The notes beneath the pieces are model-generated. The model was not told the DNA's origin. It worked only from the letters and a program-made list of their open reading frames with translations, and ran no database searches. Positions 1-7,072 of a stretch of DNA of 9,675 nucleotides are shown piece by piece; the first letter of the stretch is position 1; every line of letters starts with the position of its first letter. The position numbers and the translations under genes are program-made. The stretch spans positions 1 through 9,675 of the forward strand of contig SLQM01000258.1 in NCBI GenBank assembly GCA_007131435.1, in the 5' to 3' direction. This stretch comes from Syntrophomonadaceae bacterium (lineage in GTDB: Bacteria > Bacillota > Dethiobacteria > DTU022).

Positions 1-140
1 ACCATGTGGTTTAGTAGTTTTAATAATGTTGTCTTACCACTGCCGCTTTCACCGACTATACAGGTAATCTCTCCCTGCTTTATTTCCAGGTCATCTACAC
101 AGATAATGTTGTTATATTTTACATTTTTGAGTTGAAACAT
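1..140 (-). CDS. ABC transporter ATP-binding protein, N-terminal part only (FetA/YbbL-like)
   Basis: Only the first 46 codons are in the window; the rest lies beyond base 1. The reading begins at ATG 140-138, behind a good ribosome binding site (AAGGTG, 5 bases before the start). It starts MFQLKNVKY, a typical first beta strand of an ABC ATPase, and reaches a complete Walker A motif (GESGSGKT, about residues 34-41) followed by TLLKLLN. The short spacing between start and Walker A, and the Walker A context, resemble the FetA/YbbL group, which pairs with a FetB-type permease proposed to export iron; that assignment is from memory and tentative. The gene sits 69 bases downstream of glycerol kinase on the same strand, so it could be co-transcribed. 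No terminator or clear promoter is visible in that gap. Being an ABC ATPase is near certain; the subfamily is not. Confidence 0.85.
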   Translation of the reverse strand, partial: MFQLKNVKYNNIICVDDLEIKQGEITCIVGESGSGKTTLLKLLNHM

Positions 141-209
141 TGTTACACCTTCAGATAAATGATTCTTTATTTCACATTGGGTCCTTGAATTAGATACATA
201 TATTATTTA

Positions 210-1706
210 CTAACGATCTGCCCACTTAAGAGTTCTACTCACCGCTTCAAGCCAACCGGCATAAAGCTCTTCGCGCACCTTAGCATCCATATGTGGCTTA
301 AAAACAGCGCTTTGCTTCCAACTTTCAGAAAGTTCAGCTTTGCTCTTCCAGAAGCCACTGGCTAAACCGGCAAGGTAGGCAGCACCGAGGGCAGTTGTAT
401 CAAATGTAGCTGAACGACGGACCACGGTTTCAGTAATATCAGCTTGAAATTGCAGCAAAAGATCCATTACACTTGCACCGCCATCTACCCGCAGCTCTTT
501 AATTGGCAGGTTTGATTCCTTGTGCATTATTTCAAGTACATCCCTGGTCTGGTAGGCCATGGCCTCTACAACAGCCCTGGCCAAATGAGCTTTAGTTGTT
601 CCACCGGTAATGCCGATTAGCAAACCGCGGGCATATGGATCCCAGTGAGGCGCACCAAGGCCGGCAAAAGCAGGCACAAGGTATATTCCATTATTATCTT
701 TGACTTCCCTGGCCAGGTTTTCCAGCTCCGAAGACTCACTAATCAGCCCAAGGCCATCACGCAGCCACTGGACTGCCGCACCGGTAATAAATATAGATCC
801 TTCCAGCGCATATTCAATATTGCCTTCAATACCCCAGGCTATTGTGGTCAATAGCCCTTTCTCTGATTCTACAGCTTTTCCACCGGTATTCATCAGCAGA
901 AAAGAGCCGGTTCCATATGTGTTTTTAATCATACCCTGGCTGTAACAGGCCTGGCCAAAAAGCGCAGCCTGTTGGTCGCCGGCTATTCCGCCTACCCGGA
1001 TAGCCTTGCCAAAAAACAGCCCTGGATCAGTCTCGCCATAAACATGACTGCTGGGCAACACCTCGGGCAGAACCTCAGCGGGCACCTTGAATAAACTGAG
1101 CAGATCTTCATCCCATTGAAGATCATATATATTGTAAAGCAGGGTGCGCGAGGCATTTGTATAATCTGTTGCAAATACGTCCCCGCCGGTTAAGCGGTAT
1201 AAGAGAAAGCTATCGACAGTTCCGCAAGCCAGGTATCCCTGCGCTGCCGCTTCTTTAACTTCGGGTATGTTTTCCAAAGCCCAGTTCAGTTTCGTGCCTG
1301 AAAAATAGGGATCTAGCAGCAGGCCTGTTTTAGACCTGACCATTTTTTCATAGCCCTCTTCTTTTAGTTTTTTGCACATCTCGGCAGTCCGGCGGCACTG
1401 CCAGACAATAGCCCTTGTTAAAGGCTTACCATTTCTCTTGTCCCAGAAAACTAAAGTCTCCCTTTGGTTTGTAATTCCGATTGCAGCAATATCGTTAAAG
1501 GTCGAATCAATTTTCTTGATTGCTTCAACAGCAACCTCCAGCACATTCGTCCATATTTCTTCAGCGTCGTGCTCCACCCAGCCCGGATAGGGGTAATACT
1601 GCTTATGTTCCCTGTAGACCCTTGAACGGGCAACACCCTGCCTGTCCCATAATATAGCTGTTGTTCCGGTAGTTCCCTGGTCAAGTGCCAGTATATAATT
1701 ACCTAT
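210..1706 (-). CDS. glpK: Glycerol kinase with an apparent ATA start codon
   Basis: This enzyme phosphorylates glycerol with ATP to sn-glycerol-3-phosphate in the cytoplasm and belongs to the FGGY sugar kinase family. The protein is 498 aa, the usual length. Visible landmarks are the N-terminal phosphate loop DQGTT (residues 9-13), the glycerol-contact motif NQRE (R82, E83), W102 in VWQCRR, Y134 in DPYFSGTK, the catalytic Asp244 in GIAGDQQ, the ALEGS segment, and the C-terminal VDGGA and TALGAAYLAG motifs. The frame is open through the whole conserved N-terminus, but it contains no ATG, GTG or TTG before DQGTT. The chosen start, ATA at 1706-1704, lies 8 bases after a perfect AAGGAGG and aligns with the normal Met. 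A GTG at 1577 would delete the phosphate loop. The position that carries the HPr-phosphorylated His (about 232) in some Firmicutes kinases is Leu230 here. The gene follows the hydrolase gene by 13 bases and is probably co-transcribed with it. Confidence 0.95.
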   Translation of the reverse strand: MGNYILALDQGTTGTTAILWDRQGVARSRVYREHKQYYPYPGWVEHDAEEIWTNVLEVAVEAIKKIDSTFNDIAAIGITNQRETLVFWDKRNGKPLTRAIVWQCRRTAEMCKKLKEEGYEKMVRSKTGLLLDPYFSGTKLNWALENIPEVKEAAAQGYLACGTVDSFLLYRLTGGDVFATDYTNASRTLLYNIYDLQWDEDLLSLFKVPAEVLPEVLPSSHVYGETDPGLFFGKAIRVGGIAGDQQAALFGQACYSQGMIKNTYGTGSFLLMNTGGKAVESEKGLLTTIAWGIEGNIEYALEGSIFITGAAVQWLRDGLGLISESSELENLAREVKDNNGIYLVPAFAGLGAPHWDPYARGLLIGITGGTTKAHLARAVVEAMAYQTRDVLEIMHKESNLPIKELRVDGGASVMDLLLQFQADITETVVRRSATFDTTALGAAYLAGLASGFWKSKAELSESWKQSAVFKPHMDAKVREELYAGWLEAVSRTLKWADR

Positions 1707-1714
1707 TTTACTCT

Positions 1715-1721
1715 CCTCCTT
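1715..1721 (-). promoter_or_regulatory. Ribosome binding site of glpK, overlapping the upstream stop codon
   Basis: AAGGAGG, a full anti-16S match, lies 8 bases before the ATA at 1706-1704. The TAA stop of the upstream hydrolase gene (1722-1720) shares its two last bases with this site. Ribosomes ending the first gene would therefore stop on the kinase's ribosome binding site, which suggests translational coupling. The site decides the glpK start: no standard start codon in the kinase frame lies within reach of it. Confidence 0.85.
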
Positions 1722-2706
1722 ACTGTTTGGATATAAAAAGCAAAGTCTTTTCCTTTGCTATCCTTTCAATTTTCCCTAAAGCTTCCAGGTGACAGATATG
1801 AGCAAGGGCTTCACCCGTGGCAAACCATTTCTGCATTAATGGAAATTCTTCCCAATCATCGGCTATCAAATCCCATGTCATCTGTGCTGCCACTTCGTAA
1901 GCGCTAAGGGGCGCATTATTGTATAAGATATTTAATACTTCTTCAAGCCGTACAGCGTGATGTTCTTTGAGCTGTTCAATTCTTGCCCGGCAGTCAGTGA
2001 TCAGGCTGCGGTGCCCCGGCAACACAAGCTCTACATCCAAAGCATGAACCCTGTCTAAGCTATTAAAATATTCCCCCAGGGGATCGCTGTCATCAAGCCA
2101 GGTAGAAATATTCGGGGTAATATCGCCCAGGATATGGTCTCCTGAGAAAAAGTATTTCAGGTTCGGTTCATAAAGACAGGTATGCCCTGCAGTGTGCCCC
2201 GGAGTATGAAAGCAGCGAAAACTGTAATCTCCGCAATCAATAACGTCACCTTCTACAACCATGGTGAAATCCACGGGATTTTTCGGGCTGTAACGCTGGC
2301 CGGGGTGGGAGTCAATAGCCTGATCAACAAGCTCTTCGGGAAACCCGTGCTTTCCTGCCAGGCTGCAAACAAGCTGCCATAAATCTTTGTAGTTTAGAAT
2401 ATCAGCGTCTGGCTGGTTAAAATAGATTAACGCGCCTTCTGCAGATAGATCACCTACCAGCCCAACATGATCAGCATGAAGGTGGGTAACAAAAAAATCA
2501 GTCTGCTGCAAATCTATTTTCAGCTGATCTAGTGCCCACATCAGCGCACTTTTACACTCAGGCCTGTTCATTCCAGTATCAATAATCAGGTTGCGGTTCT
2601 CCCCACGCACGATGTAGGAATTAGTAGCTTTTAATGGGTTGCGCGGAAGCGGTATTTCCGCCCGGTAGAGGTCTTCCCGAACCTGTTCTATGATTGTTTC
2701 GGACAT
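1720..2706 (-). CDS. MBL-fold metallo-hydrolase with C-terminal winged-helix-like domain (LACTB2-like)
   Basis: This is a soluble 328 aa protein of the metallo-beta-lactamase fold. The zinc ligands are all present: HLHADH (H75, H77, D79, H80), H171 in TPGHTAGH, D190 in FSGDH and H232 in LPGHRS. The N-terminus carries the usual strand-turn IIDTG (residues 41-45). About 90 residues after the last ligand are predominantly helical, with charged and aromatic residues, and resemble the winged-helix tail of LACTB2-like or YqjP-like members. That family contains hydrolases of thioesters, nucleic acids and other esters, so the substrate cannot be named. The start ATG at 2706 follows GAGGTGG at a suitable distance. 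It is the first gene of a probable two-gene unit with glpK. A function in glycerol or glycolytic by-product metabolism (glyoxalase II-like) is conceivable from this context but unproven. Confidence 0.92.
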   Translation of the reverse strand: MSETIIEQVREDLYRAEIPLPRNPLKATNSYIVRGENRNLIIDTGMNRPECKSALMWALDQLKIDLQQTDFFVTHLHADHVGLVGDLSAEGALIYFNQPDADILNYKDLWQLVCSLAGKHGFPEELVDQAIDSHPGQRYSPKNPVDFTMVVEGDVIDCGDYSFRCFHTPGHTAGHTCLYEPNLKYFFSGDHILGDITPNISTWLDDSDPLGEYFNSLDRVHALDVELVLPGHRSLITDCRARIEQLKEHHAVRLEEVLNILYNNAPLSAYEVAAQMTWDLIADDWEEFPLMQKWFATGEALAHICHLEALGKIERIAKEKTLLFISKQ

Positions 2707-2802
2707 TTAGCCACCTCTCTTATCAACTTACACGGGTATTTTGGATAAGCATTCTTCTTTAAGACAGTAAACTCCTTTTAAAAATTACTTTATTAATCAA
2801 CA

Positions 2803-2837
2803 GCCGGGCAGTTTTTATTAAAAGACTTCTGCCCGGC
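2803..2837 (-). terminator. GC-rich hairpin between the transporter/peptidase operon and the hydrolase-glpK unit
   Basis: Perfect 9-bp inverted repeat, GCCGGGCAG at 2803-2811 and CTGCCCGGC at 2829-2837, with a 17-base AT-rich loop. It lies about 40 bases downstream of the stop of the large peptidase-like gene and about 100 bases before the hydrolase start. On the minus strand the sequence after the stem is TGTTGATTAATAAAG, not a proper U-run, so it is a poor canonical intrinsic terminator. It could instead be a weak or Rho-assisted terminator, or a 3' mRNA stabiliser. Of the two strands, minus is the one with genes reading into it. The rest of the 170-base gap (2707-2876) has no convincing promoter that I can see. 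Confidence 0.5.
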
Positions 2838-2876
2838 AAAATAGTTCCCTAACTTTTAAGCTTAAGCTGTCTTAAA

Positions 2877-5800
2877 TTAAACTGGTTTCAAAAGGTAATC
2901 CCTGGTTAACACTTCCTGCGCGCCTAATTTGTAACCGAGATCATCATTGGTATCTTCAATTGACTGCCAGCCCTCTTCTTCAATAACTATACTAAAACGA
3001 TCCTGGAAGTTTACAAGGCAATGGTAGTTGCCATCTCTTTGAACCGGTACTTTAACCAGGGCTCCTTCTCCCTTTTTTTTGGGGAACCTTTTTAGCGCCA
3101 CCTGTATTGGTTCAACAGGTTGATGGCCTTCAAACTTTATATTGCCCTTAACAACTGCCGCCTGGTCAAGAGCAAAAACCCGGAAGTAATCTTCACCCTT
3201 TCTCGTTTCAAGCGGCCAGCTGCCTGACTTATAAGCAAGCTGACCGAAAGATGCTGCAGCATAAAGTAAATATTTACCTGCAGGCAGGCAGAAGTGAAAC
3301 CTGCCATCTTCCCCGCTGACAACCTCCCCGGCATAGGCTTCAACCAGGGGATCGCCAACAGGATCATACTCCCCTCGGAAAACCCTGACCAATGCGCCAC
3401 CTATAGTTTTTCCATCAGTACTGTCAACTATTACGCCATTGATGTTTATCCCTTCAATGACTTCTGCTTCCAGGCAAAGTTCAGAATCGGCAGTACTGGT
3501 TTCTGCCGAATAAAACCGGTTATTATAGGCTTTATATGGTTCAAGCAGCTCGTAAAGCGGGTATTGTTCGAGTATGGAAAACGATATATTACTCGTGGCT
3601 GTTACTATTTCAAAACTGCCATCATTTTCAGTAAGGGCAAAAACCGGGGTTTTCAAAACAGGCATATTATCTTTACCATCTTCAGCCTGCCCTTGATTAT
3701 CCTTGCCAGTGGGAAATCCCGCACAAACCAGGGCAGATGCAGCATCAAGATTATTTACCCGTCCTTTTATTTTTTTAGCTTTTTCAGTTTCGATTTTAAA
3801 GACCATCTTCTGTAAACGCCTGATACTGCGATTCTTTTCATCAATCAGCAGCAGGGGCACCAGCCAGTGCATACGCCTTCCGTCAGCAAGTTCTTCTATG
3901 CTGAAAGCCCACCCCTCCTGCATATCAACTTCCAGGGGAGGTTGGAGCAAGTAAGGTAGTTTAAAACAACTGGCCGCAGATAGTAGATCTTTATCCGCCG
4001 CTGCAGGGTGATCACAGAGCAAGCAGGTGGGATCGGAGGCTTCTACAGCTTTTAACTTAAGGCTTATAGGAGCTTCCTCGGTTTCAAGATCAAGGGTAAG
4101 GTGGAGAAAAGATGACATCACTGCGCTCTCGCTGATATCGTCCGCGTCAGGGGCCACACGGTAATAGTCTCCCCAGCTTATAACATTTTCACCATAAGGT
4201 GTATTAACTTCAACGTTGCGGCAGCGGTAGTAATGTTTCGAAGGATCTTTCTCATTTACTGCAGCAAAAGTTCTTCTCCACACTTTTTCTGCAATGTCTA
4301 CTGTCACCTCTTTTTCCGGCAAGCCTCCATCGCCAACTGAAACATCAATTCCGGAAATATTCGCTGCCCTGGAAAGCGGTGTAAATGCAGGATCGCCCAA
4401 CAGTATCTGCTGGTGTATGGCATTTGCCGTTCCGTAACGGTATTTCCTGTATGCTTCCGGGTTTTTCTGCATCAGTATCGTAGCATAGAGGCTGATAAAA
4501 TTTCGGGTTGCGCGAACAGCTTCTCCCACGCTTAAACCTTTTATCAGCAACGCCTCCATGAAAATACTGTAGATTGAAGTACTGTATTGCAAATCTTCTA
4601 CCGTTGCTCCACCTATAAAGCAAAGTGCGCCTTTTTCTACAAAGGAAAGACCGATCACCTGTCGCGAGTCAACCTCAATGCCCTGCCAATCAATACCCTC
4701 GTTCTTAGAATACCAATGGGGAACAAGGCCTACCGTGGAACAGGCAGAAGCATAGGCTACAAGCGGCGGCAGCAGGGGCAAGTCATCCCTGTTTAAGGTT
4801 TTGCCATGTGTATGCAGGCCTTCGGGGCCACCATGGCCGGTGAAAAGAAGAAAATCTGCCAGTTTTAAAGCTTCGCCTATTTTTTGATAATGCGCCTCGC
4901 GCCCTTCCAGCATTTGAACATTAAACCCTGCCTCATCAAGAAGCGGCAGCAGCTGTGCTTCCATCAGGGAATTATCACTGGAAAAAATAATGCCTGTATC
5001 TACGTGGGGAGGACCAATGATAGTGACATCACGGCCACTGCTCGCCAACCGCTCCTGTATAGCTTGATAGCGCTTGGTACTGATCAGCTGAGCGGATAAA
5101 CCGCCAGGTGTGTTTTGCATCAACCTGCCTTCAGCCAGGTCAGCAAAAAGGTCGCTGTTCATGCGCAGGTGAATATCCCTGATCATTTCTTCGGTTACAG
5201 CGCCGATAGCTTTTTTCTCTTCGTAAAAAAATGGGATAACTGCAGGGCTGCCAAGAACTACCTGGTAGAGAGGTTTAACTCCCGACTCTTGCACAAGCCT
5301 GTTGGCCTTCTTTTCGATCTTGTATGGATCGGGAACAGCACTGTGTGCATCACAAATAAAAATATTGCGATAAGAAGCCATCAGTAAAGCATGCATGCTA
5401 AGGCCCTTTACCCAAAGTTCTCCAAGGCAGCTGCCACGTTTCGATTCATGACCAAGGTCTGCTGAGTTGCATATCACCAGGTAGTCAACTTCAAAGCCCT
5501 TTTCCTGCAGGAGGGCAATAGTTTCTTTTTCACTGCGAATGCATCTGTATTTTTCAGCATCTTTGTCAGCTGCAATTACTTTTAGCTCTTTTTCTTCGCT
5601 AAACCATAGCAGTTCCTGGCAGACAGAAGATAATTCTGTTGTATCAATATTTTCCCCTAGTGGAATAAAATAATAACCAAGCCTGACTGCCGCCGTCGCC
5701 GCTCTCAGGCAATTAAGAGGCGAATCAAATACGGCCGAACAGATACCAGCAGGTTTACCAAAGTTCTCCGCAAGCCTTTCAAGCCAGTTTTTGCCGGAAA

Positions 5801-6044
5801 ACATCTCGTCTTGGCAGTATTTTATAGCAGCTTGTTCCAGGGCAGGCATCACTGCATTACTGCCTGTGGAATCAATAAATTTAACTGGCAAACGTTCTGC
5901 AAGCAAATTAAGCTGCTCCATTTCTAAATCAATATCAGAGGGATCTATAAACATTACATCATATAAAGGATTGGCCAGCACTGCACTGGCGATAGATAAA
6001 CTTTCTAACCAGCGATGCACTGAAAGCAGGTAGACTTGTTTCAT
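2877..6044 (-). CDS. Large gingipain-like (peptidase C25, clan CD) cysteine peptidase family protein, probably cytoplasmic
   Basis: The protein has 1055 aa from ATG 6044; a TTG one codon upstream (6047) is an alternative start. The ribosome binding site is weak, and the start lies 17 bases after the DppF stop, so coupling is likely. Residues 1 to about 260 show alternating strands and helices (VYLLSV, VMFID, VDYLVIC, IFICDAH), suggesting Rossmann-like modules with some likeness to CWB2 repeats. The C25-like core follows: LGSPAVIP (264-271), SDLFADLAEGR (297-307), a His in TGHGG (H404), a Cys in ASACST (C435), and the closing LLGDP (548-552). The His-Cys spacing of 31 is close to that of gingipains (33). 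Residues about 560-860 are unassigned, probably beta-rich. Residues about 867-930 look like a carboxypeptidase-regulatory domain (INGVIVDSTDGK, then GEDGRFHF and LPAGKYLLYA). There is no clear signal peptide or membrane segment, and the 18 cysteines favour a reducing compartment. The substrate is unknown; the position after a peptide-type importer suggests peptide processing or sensing. Confidence 0.8.
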   Translation of the reverse strand: MKQVYLLSVHRWLESLSIASAVLANPLYDVMFIDPSDIDLEMEQLNLLAERLPVKFIDSTGSNAVMPALEQAAIKYCQDEMFSGKNWLERLAENFGKPAGICSAVFDSPLNCLRAATAAVRLGYYFIPLGENIDTTELSSVCQELLWFSEEKELKVIAADKDAEKYRCIRSEKETIALLQEKGFEVDYLVICNSADLGHESKRGSCLGELWVKGLSMHALLMASYRNIFICDAHSAVPDPYKIEKKANRLVQESGVKPLYQVVLGSPAVIPFFYEEKKAIGAVTEEMIRDIHLRMNSDLFADLAEGRLMQNTPGGLSAQLISTKRYQAIQERLASSGRDVTIIGPPHVDTGIIFSSDNSLMEAQLLPLLDEAGFNVQMLEGREAHYQKIGEALKLADFLLFTGHGGPEGLHTHGKTLNRDDLPLLPPLVAYASACSTVGLVPHWYSKNEGIDWQGIEVDSRQVIGLSFVEKGALCFIGGATVEDLQYSTSIYSIFMEALLIKGLSVGEAVRATRNFISLYATILMQKNPEAYRKYRYGTANAIHQQILLGDPAFTPLSRAANISGIDVSVGDGGLPEKEVTVDIAEKVWRRTFAAVNEKDPSKHYYRCRNVEVNTPYGENVISWGDYYRVAPDADDISESAVMSSFLHLTLDLETEEAPISLKLKAVEASDPTCLLCDHPAAADKDLLSAASCFKLPYLLQPPLEVDMQEGWAFSIEELADGRRMHWLVPLLLIDEKNRSIRRLQKMVFKIETEKAKKIKGRVNNLDAASALVCAGFPTGKDNQGQAEDGKDNMPVLKTPVFALTENDGSFEIVTATSNISFSILEQYPLYELLEPYKAYNNRFYSAETSTADSELCLEAEVIEGININGVIVDSTDGKTIGGALVRVFRGEYDPVGDPLVEAYAGEVVSGEDGRFHFCLPAGKYLLYAAASFGQLAYKSGSWPLETRKGEDYFRVFALDQAAVVKGNIKFEGHQPVEPIQVALKRFPKKKGEGALVKVPVQRDGNYHCLVNFQDRFSIVIEEEGWQSIEDTNDDLGYKLGAQEVLTRDYLLKPV

Positions 6045-6061
6045 CAAGTATCAGCTCATTT

Positions 6062-7072
6062 CTAAATAAAGTGACAGGCGCCAAAATGGTTTGGTGAGAC
6101 TTCCCTGTAGAGAGGTTCTTCATCACGGCAGCGCTCTGCAGCTTCCGGGCAGCGGGGATGGAAACGGCATCCTGGAGGGATGTTTACCGGATCGGGTGTC
6201 TCTCCTTTAAGCAGGGTTCTACCGGCAAGGGAAATCTTCTTGGGAACTGGAATGACAGAAACCAAAGCTCTGGTATAAGGGTGCAGCGGGGATTTGATCA
6301 CTGCATCCGCAGTGCCCAGTTCTACTATTTTCCCAAGATACATTATCGCTATCCTGTCTGATACCAGCCAGGCTAAAGAAAGATCATGGGTTATGAAAAG
6401 ATAGCAGATACCCTTTTTATCTCGTAGATCAACCATCAATTTCAAAATACCGGCCCTTATAGAAAGATCGAGCATTGATACAGGCTCATCTGCAACAATA
6501 AAATCAGGTTTTAACACCAGCGCGCTTGCTATAGCCAAACGCTGACGTTGGCCGCCGCTTAACTCGTGAGGATAACGAATAAATATCTCACCCGGATTGC
6601 TCAAACCTGCATCCTTTAGGGCTTCCGCCACCCGCTCTTCCTTTTCTTCCATGCTGCTGCACAGGTGGTTAACTTCAAGCGGCTCAGCAACTGTTGAAAA
6701 AACAGTTTGGCGCGGGTTAAGCGATTCATAAGGATCCTGAAAAATAATCTGTGCGTCCTGGCGAAACTTGCGAAGCCTGGAACGGTTAAACTGAAGAACG
6801 TTTTCACCATCAAAAATTACTTCACCACCTGTTGGTTCAACAAGACGCAAAATTGCCTTTCCTGTAGTCGTTTTCCCACTTCCTGATTCGCCTGCTAAAC
6901 AGAGTATTTCTCCCCGGCGGAGGTTAAAGTCCACACCATCGACAGCCCTGACCAGGGAACTGTTTTTACTGATTAGGGAGGATATAAATCCAGTACGGGC
7001 AGCGAAGTGTACTTCCAGCCCTGAAATCTTTATTAGCTCATTATTATTACCCGGGTAATTAACAGGACCCAT
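6062..7072 (-). CDS. dppF: Peptide/nickel-type ABC importer ATP-binding subunit, DppF/OppF-like
   Basis: One of two ATPases that power a Dpp/Opp-type importer from the cytoplasmic face. The protein is 336 aa, normal for the family. Motifs in order: Walker A GESGSGKT (61-68), Q-loop Gln112 in FQDPYESLNP, signature LSGGQRQR (171-178), Walker B FIVADE (191-196), D-loop SMLD (199-202) and switch His229. The C-terminal oligopeptide-transporter region follows (HPYTRALVSVIP, then CRFHPRC). It has the four-Cys set C302, C308, C315 and C333 that in related ATPases is reported to hold an iron-sulfur cluster. The start ATG 7072-7070 overlaps the DppD stop by one base (TAATG), with AAGGAAGG upstream. The family also moves nickel, oligosaccharides and other solutes, so the dipeptide name marks the family, not a proven substrate. 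Confidence 0.94.
   Translation of the reverse strand: MGPVNYPGNNNELIKISGLEVHFAARTGFISSLISKNSSLVRAVDGVDFNLRRGEILCLAGESGSGKTTTGKAILRLVEPTGGEVIFDGENVLQFNRSRLRKFRQDAQIIFQDPYESLNPRQTVFSTVAEPLEVNHLCSSMEEKEERVAEALKDAGLSNPGEIFIRYPHELSGGQRQRLAIASALVLKPDFIVADEPVSMLDLSIRAGILKLMVDLRDKKGICYLFITHDLSLAWLVSDRIAIMYLGKIVELGTADAVIKSPLHPYTRALVSVIPVPKKISLAGRTLLKGETPDPVNIPPGCRFHPRCPEAAERCRDEEPLYREVSPNHFGACHFI

Noticed and set aside
210..1577. GTG at 1577 as the glycerol kinase start (455 aa product)
   Set aside because: It would remove the phosphate loop DQGTT and about 43 conserved residues. The same frame continues upstream with clear glycerol kinase sequence to the ATA at 1706.
1451..1684. Frameshift in the 5' end of glpK, suggested by a 77-codon open frame on the same strand
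   Set aside because: The glycerol kinase N-terminus reads uninterrupted in the main frame; the 77-codon frame resembles nothing and is an overlap artefact.
2723..2752. Nine-codon leader reading frame (MLIQNTRVS) before the hydrolase gene
   Set aside because: Its start has no ribosome binding site at a proper distance (AAGGAG is about 19 bases away), there is no run of regulatory codons, and no attenuator hairpin follows.
2707..2800. Promoter for the hydrolase-glpK unit (TTTACT with TATCCA-like hexamer)
   Set aside because: The -10 candidate matches the consensus at only about half its positions; too weak to call.
2856..2865. TTAAGCTTAA palindrome after the peptidase-like gene
   Set aside because: AT-rich 10-base palindrome likely by chance, with no loop and no repeat elsewhere.
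3294..3815. 173-codon open frame on the plus strand inside the peptidase-like gene
   Set aside because: Antisense shadow of a well-supported gene, with no ribosome binding site or recognisable domain.
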